Shown here in pieces: positions 61,601-64,000 of a stretch of DNA of 64,000 bases. Position 1 is the first letter of the stretch; each line of letters starts with the position of its first letter. A program made the translations under genes and the position numbers. The notes below the pieces were generated by a model that was not told where the DNA came from, did not search any database, and saw only the letters and a list, made by a program, of their open reading frames with translations. Source of the DNA: Prunus persica (Eukaryota; Streptophyta; Magnoliopsida; Rosales; Rosaceae); NCBI RefSeq assembly GCF_000346465.2, contig NC_034010.1, positions 28,436,787 through 28,500,786 on the forward strand, given 5' to 3'.

Positions 61601-63251
61601 TTTATTATATTGTTAGTTTCTCCACAAGCCTGAATTTTGACTTTTCACTCTTTATCTTTTCCACAAACTTGTTTGGTGCACTCTTAGTTTATGATTGTCT
61701 TCAGTCCATGTCAACTCATGTCTAGGTTATATTCTCTCTCTCTCTCTCTCTCTCCCCCCCCCATACACATGGCATTCTTTTTTGGCGTTTGATAAATTGT
61801 TTGTATGCAATGATTTTTGTTCTGAGTGAAAACTGAGAAGGGTCACTTTGGTAAATTCATAATGTAGGTCAGCAGGCTGCATGGCCTGAACGACCAATAA
61901 GGGAACAACTAAAACTTGGTTCTGGGCGTACCTTTTGCCTTGTCTTAGGAAATGTCTTCTTCTATATATGAAGTAAATTTCTGGACAAAAAAAGAGATAC
62001 AAATTAAATTTTGGGTGTGAAAGGAACCATCAGGATATTGTCTACAAGGAGCTTTTAAGGGTTTTTTGTTGCATTTTTTTATTTGAAAGAGGTAACTAGT
62101 GGAACTCAATAGCAGTTCATGAGTTTGGAATAGATGCTATGTGGGTGCCGCCAATTAATGGATAGTACTTTGCAGGTGACTTGGATAGAACACTCTGAAT
62201 ACGATGAGAATACCGTGCACCACCTCTTCTGGCAATTACTACGTTCAGGTATGGGCTTCGGTGCACAGAGGTGGCTTGCCACTCTGCAAAGGCAATGTGA
62301 GTGCCTGGCATTCCTCATCTCCTCTACCAACTCAATTGAAGATCATACAGGTCAGTCTACTTGCCTTCTTTTACATTTTCTGACAAATATGTGAAGTTTT
62401 ATGTTCTGACAAATACCTATATTCGACAGGGTTAGGTACCAATGGTAAAAAAAGCATGTTAAAGCTGGCACAACGTATGATCGATAACTTCTGTGCCGGG
62501 GTTTCTGCCTCATCTGTGCGCAAGTGGGACAAACTGTGCGTTAATAATGTTAGTGAAGATTTGAGGGTTATGGCCCGGAAGAGTGTGGATGACCCTGGTG
62601 AGCCTGCTGGGATCGTGTTGAGTGGCTCGACATCTGTTTGGCTACCAGTATCAAGGCATAGGCTGTTTGATTTTTTGCGAGATGAACAATTAAGGGATCA
62701 ATGGGACGTTTTATCCAAAACTCATAAAATGCAACTCATGCTTCGCATTGCCAAGTCCCAAGGAGGTGGCAACTGTGTTTCTCTCCTTCGTGCCAATGTG
62801 AGTGGTTGCTAAGTCTCTACTCGTAATCCTCCCCCTGTGCACCTGTTGTTTCATTGTGTGTATGTTACTTTGCCAATTTCAGGTGATAGATGCCAATGAG
62901 AATACCATGCTGATGTTACAAGAGTCGTGGAGCGACGCTTCAGGCGCACTTGTAGTGTATGCACCGGTTGACCCGGCATCAATGAGTGCCGTGATGCGCG
63001 GTGGAGATTCTGCCTATGTTGCTCTCCTACCATCAGGGTTTGCAATCCTCCCTGGTGGTCCACCTGGCTATGGTATGGTCAAAACTGAAGGCAATGGCTG
63101 CGACGATGGTGGATGTTTTCTGACTGTTGGATTCCAAATTTTGGGGAGTAACTATCCTGCAGCCAAGCTCGATGTGCAGTCGATTAATACAGTTAACACC
63201 CTCGTCTCGCACACAATTGAGAAGATAAAATCGGCCCTTCAAGTACCATAA
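58634..63251 (+). CDS. HD-ZIP class IV homeobox protein (ANTHOCYANINLESS2/HDG1-like)
   Basis: Epidermis-type transcription factor; ANL2/HDG1-class members control anthocyanin, cuticle genes and root or epidermal patterning and bind L1-box sites as dimers. Nine exons: 58634-58816, 59001-59215, 59320-59437, 59542-60225, 60441-60542, 60640-60852, 62176-62350, 62430-62797, 62883-63251; 808 residues. The acidic linker [20 protein letters not shown] precedes the homeodomain at about 114-172 ([33 protein letters not shown]). The leucine-zipper-loop-zipper (about 172-250) includes [13 protein letters not shown] follows at about 305-535 ([36 protein letters not shown]), then the HD-SAD region ([27 protein letters not shown]). 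Intron 6 is 1.3 kb with a microsatellite and a tandem duplication. The call is firm; ANL2 versus HDG1 is not. Confidence 0.94.
61563..61637 (+). repeat. 36-bp tandem duplication in HD-ZIP intron 6
   Basis: Two identical or near-identical copies of a unit containing TATATTGTTAGTTTCTCCAC and AAGCCTGAATTTT. It lies inside the large intron, 60853-62175, which also carries a (CT)n(C)n tract at 61732-61762. Confidence 0.88.
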
Positions 63252-64000
63252 TGTTAGTGCTTGACAACCATGCTTTTATTTTGTTACCTTCTTTTTGCTT
63301 TTGATGGTTTGGGAAAAGAAAAAGGGATATATGGGGAAACATAGAAGATTAGAATGGGATAGTAAGGAGCTCGAGATGAAACGTTTCGCACACAGGGGTT
63401 TCGAGTCAAGAACGAACCGCATGTGGAGAATTATTATGTGGTAAACTGCTTAATCTGGTCTGGTTTTGAAATAAAAACAAGAGTTGAAGAGTGGTGGTTC
63501 GGGTATTGACTCAGTGGACCTGCGGGGTAGGCTCAGCTCTGCCTTTTGTGTTTTGTTAAATTATCGATACCATACAGAGTTGTGACATTGAAAACAACCT
63601 TTTTGGCTAATGGTTTTATTTTGAACTTGGATGTTGAAATGGCTGGGTCTGTCTCTTTAATTTCCCTCGACTCCTTCTTTATGCTTTTTTCGGTTTGGTC
63701 CCTCTACCTAACCCTTTTTTGTGTTGGGGAAAATGTTACAATTAAAATATGTTTTGCTAAATTACTTCTCTCTTTTCTGTCAAAAATTTCTAAGTTTACT
63801 TAAACTTGAGGCATTTTTCTCACGCACAATTGAACTAATCTAGAAATTATTTCTTGTTTGGGCTTTTCCTATCTCATCACCAAGGCCCAAAGATAAGGTG
63901 TGGCCCAAACTGTACCATACCATTACCATGTTCCGGCCAGGCGTGCAGCATATCGTTTCGTTTTTGATGAATTTGAAGCCCCTCAAAATCCATTTTAGGA
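63252..64000. other. HD-ZIP 3' UTR and downstream DNA
   Basis: The first 200-250 bases are the probable 3' UTR (AATAAA at about 63470). The rest shows no supported gene; short open frames lack family features. Confidence 0.5.

Noticed and set aside
1..64000. CRISPR arrays, operons, prophage or plasmid features
   Set aside because: Intron-rich plant nuclear DNA; repeats present are microsatellites, tandem duplications and transposon ends only.

Overview
This window is nuclear DNA from a flowering plant, almost certainly a eudicot. Its genes are split by many short AT-rich introns with GT/AG borders, intergenic DNA is AT-rich with many (CT)n/(GA)n and (AT)n microsatellites, and every recognised gene belongs to a plant family. 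The protein sequences look rosid-like, possibly Rosaceae, but that placement is inference.

Layout. 1-5.5 kb is gene-free and holds a nested cluster of non-autonomous DNA transposons. A BAG co-chaperone gene (minus, 5.5-6.9 kb) is followed by about 5 kb of intergenic DNA with a MULE-type MITE flanked by a 9-bp target duplication. Next come a CRR1 gene for a dihydrodipicolinate-reductase-like NDH assembly factor (plus, 12.1-13.8 kb) and a SEUSS-LIKE corepressor (plus, 16.4-21.2 kb). An F-box/PP2 lectin gene (minus, 22.0-23.2 kb) and a small BIG BROTHER-like RING-H2 ligase gene (minus, 25.3-26.3 kb) follow. From 26 to 40 kb lie a 57-residue zinc-finger ORF, an F-box/DUF295 gene (plus), a PMT15/16-type Golgi methyltransferase, an anther-type lipid-transfer protein, and a decayed inverted copy of the F-box/DUF295 gene. 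40-48 kb carries a FAR1-related gene (domesticated MULE transposase) and an IQD calmodulin-binding gene. 48-52 kb has a second lipid-transfer protein, a tRNA-Val(AAC) and an RBL2-type rhomboid protease. 52-58 kb is gene-poor, with an RPL24 pseudogene fragment and a short retroposed insert with perfect target duplications. An HD-ZIP IV gene of the ANTHOCYANINLESS2 class ends the window (58.6-63.3 kb).

The genes do not form one pathway; this is ordinary plant gene order. I found no operon-like cluster, CRISPR array or clearly new system. The main points of interest are decay and duplication: the F-box/DUF295 pair with a lost splice acceptor, duplicated promoter and 3' flank segments, the nested transposons, the retroposed fragments, and a 17-residue duplication in the FAR1 gene that copies its terminal zinc-ligand motif. 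Exon borders were placed by hand from GT/AG signals, reading frame and family knowledge. For each complete model the exon lengths sum to a multiple of three.
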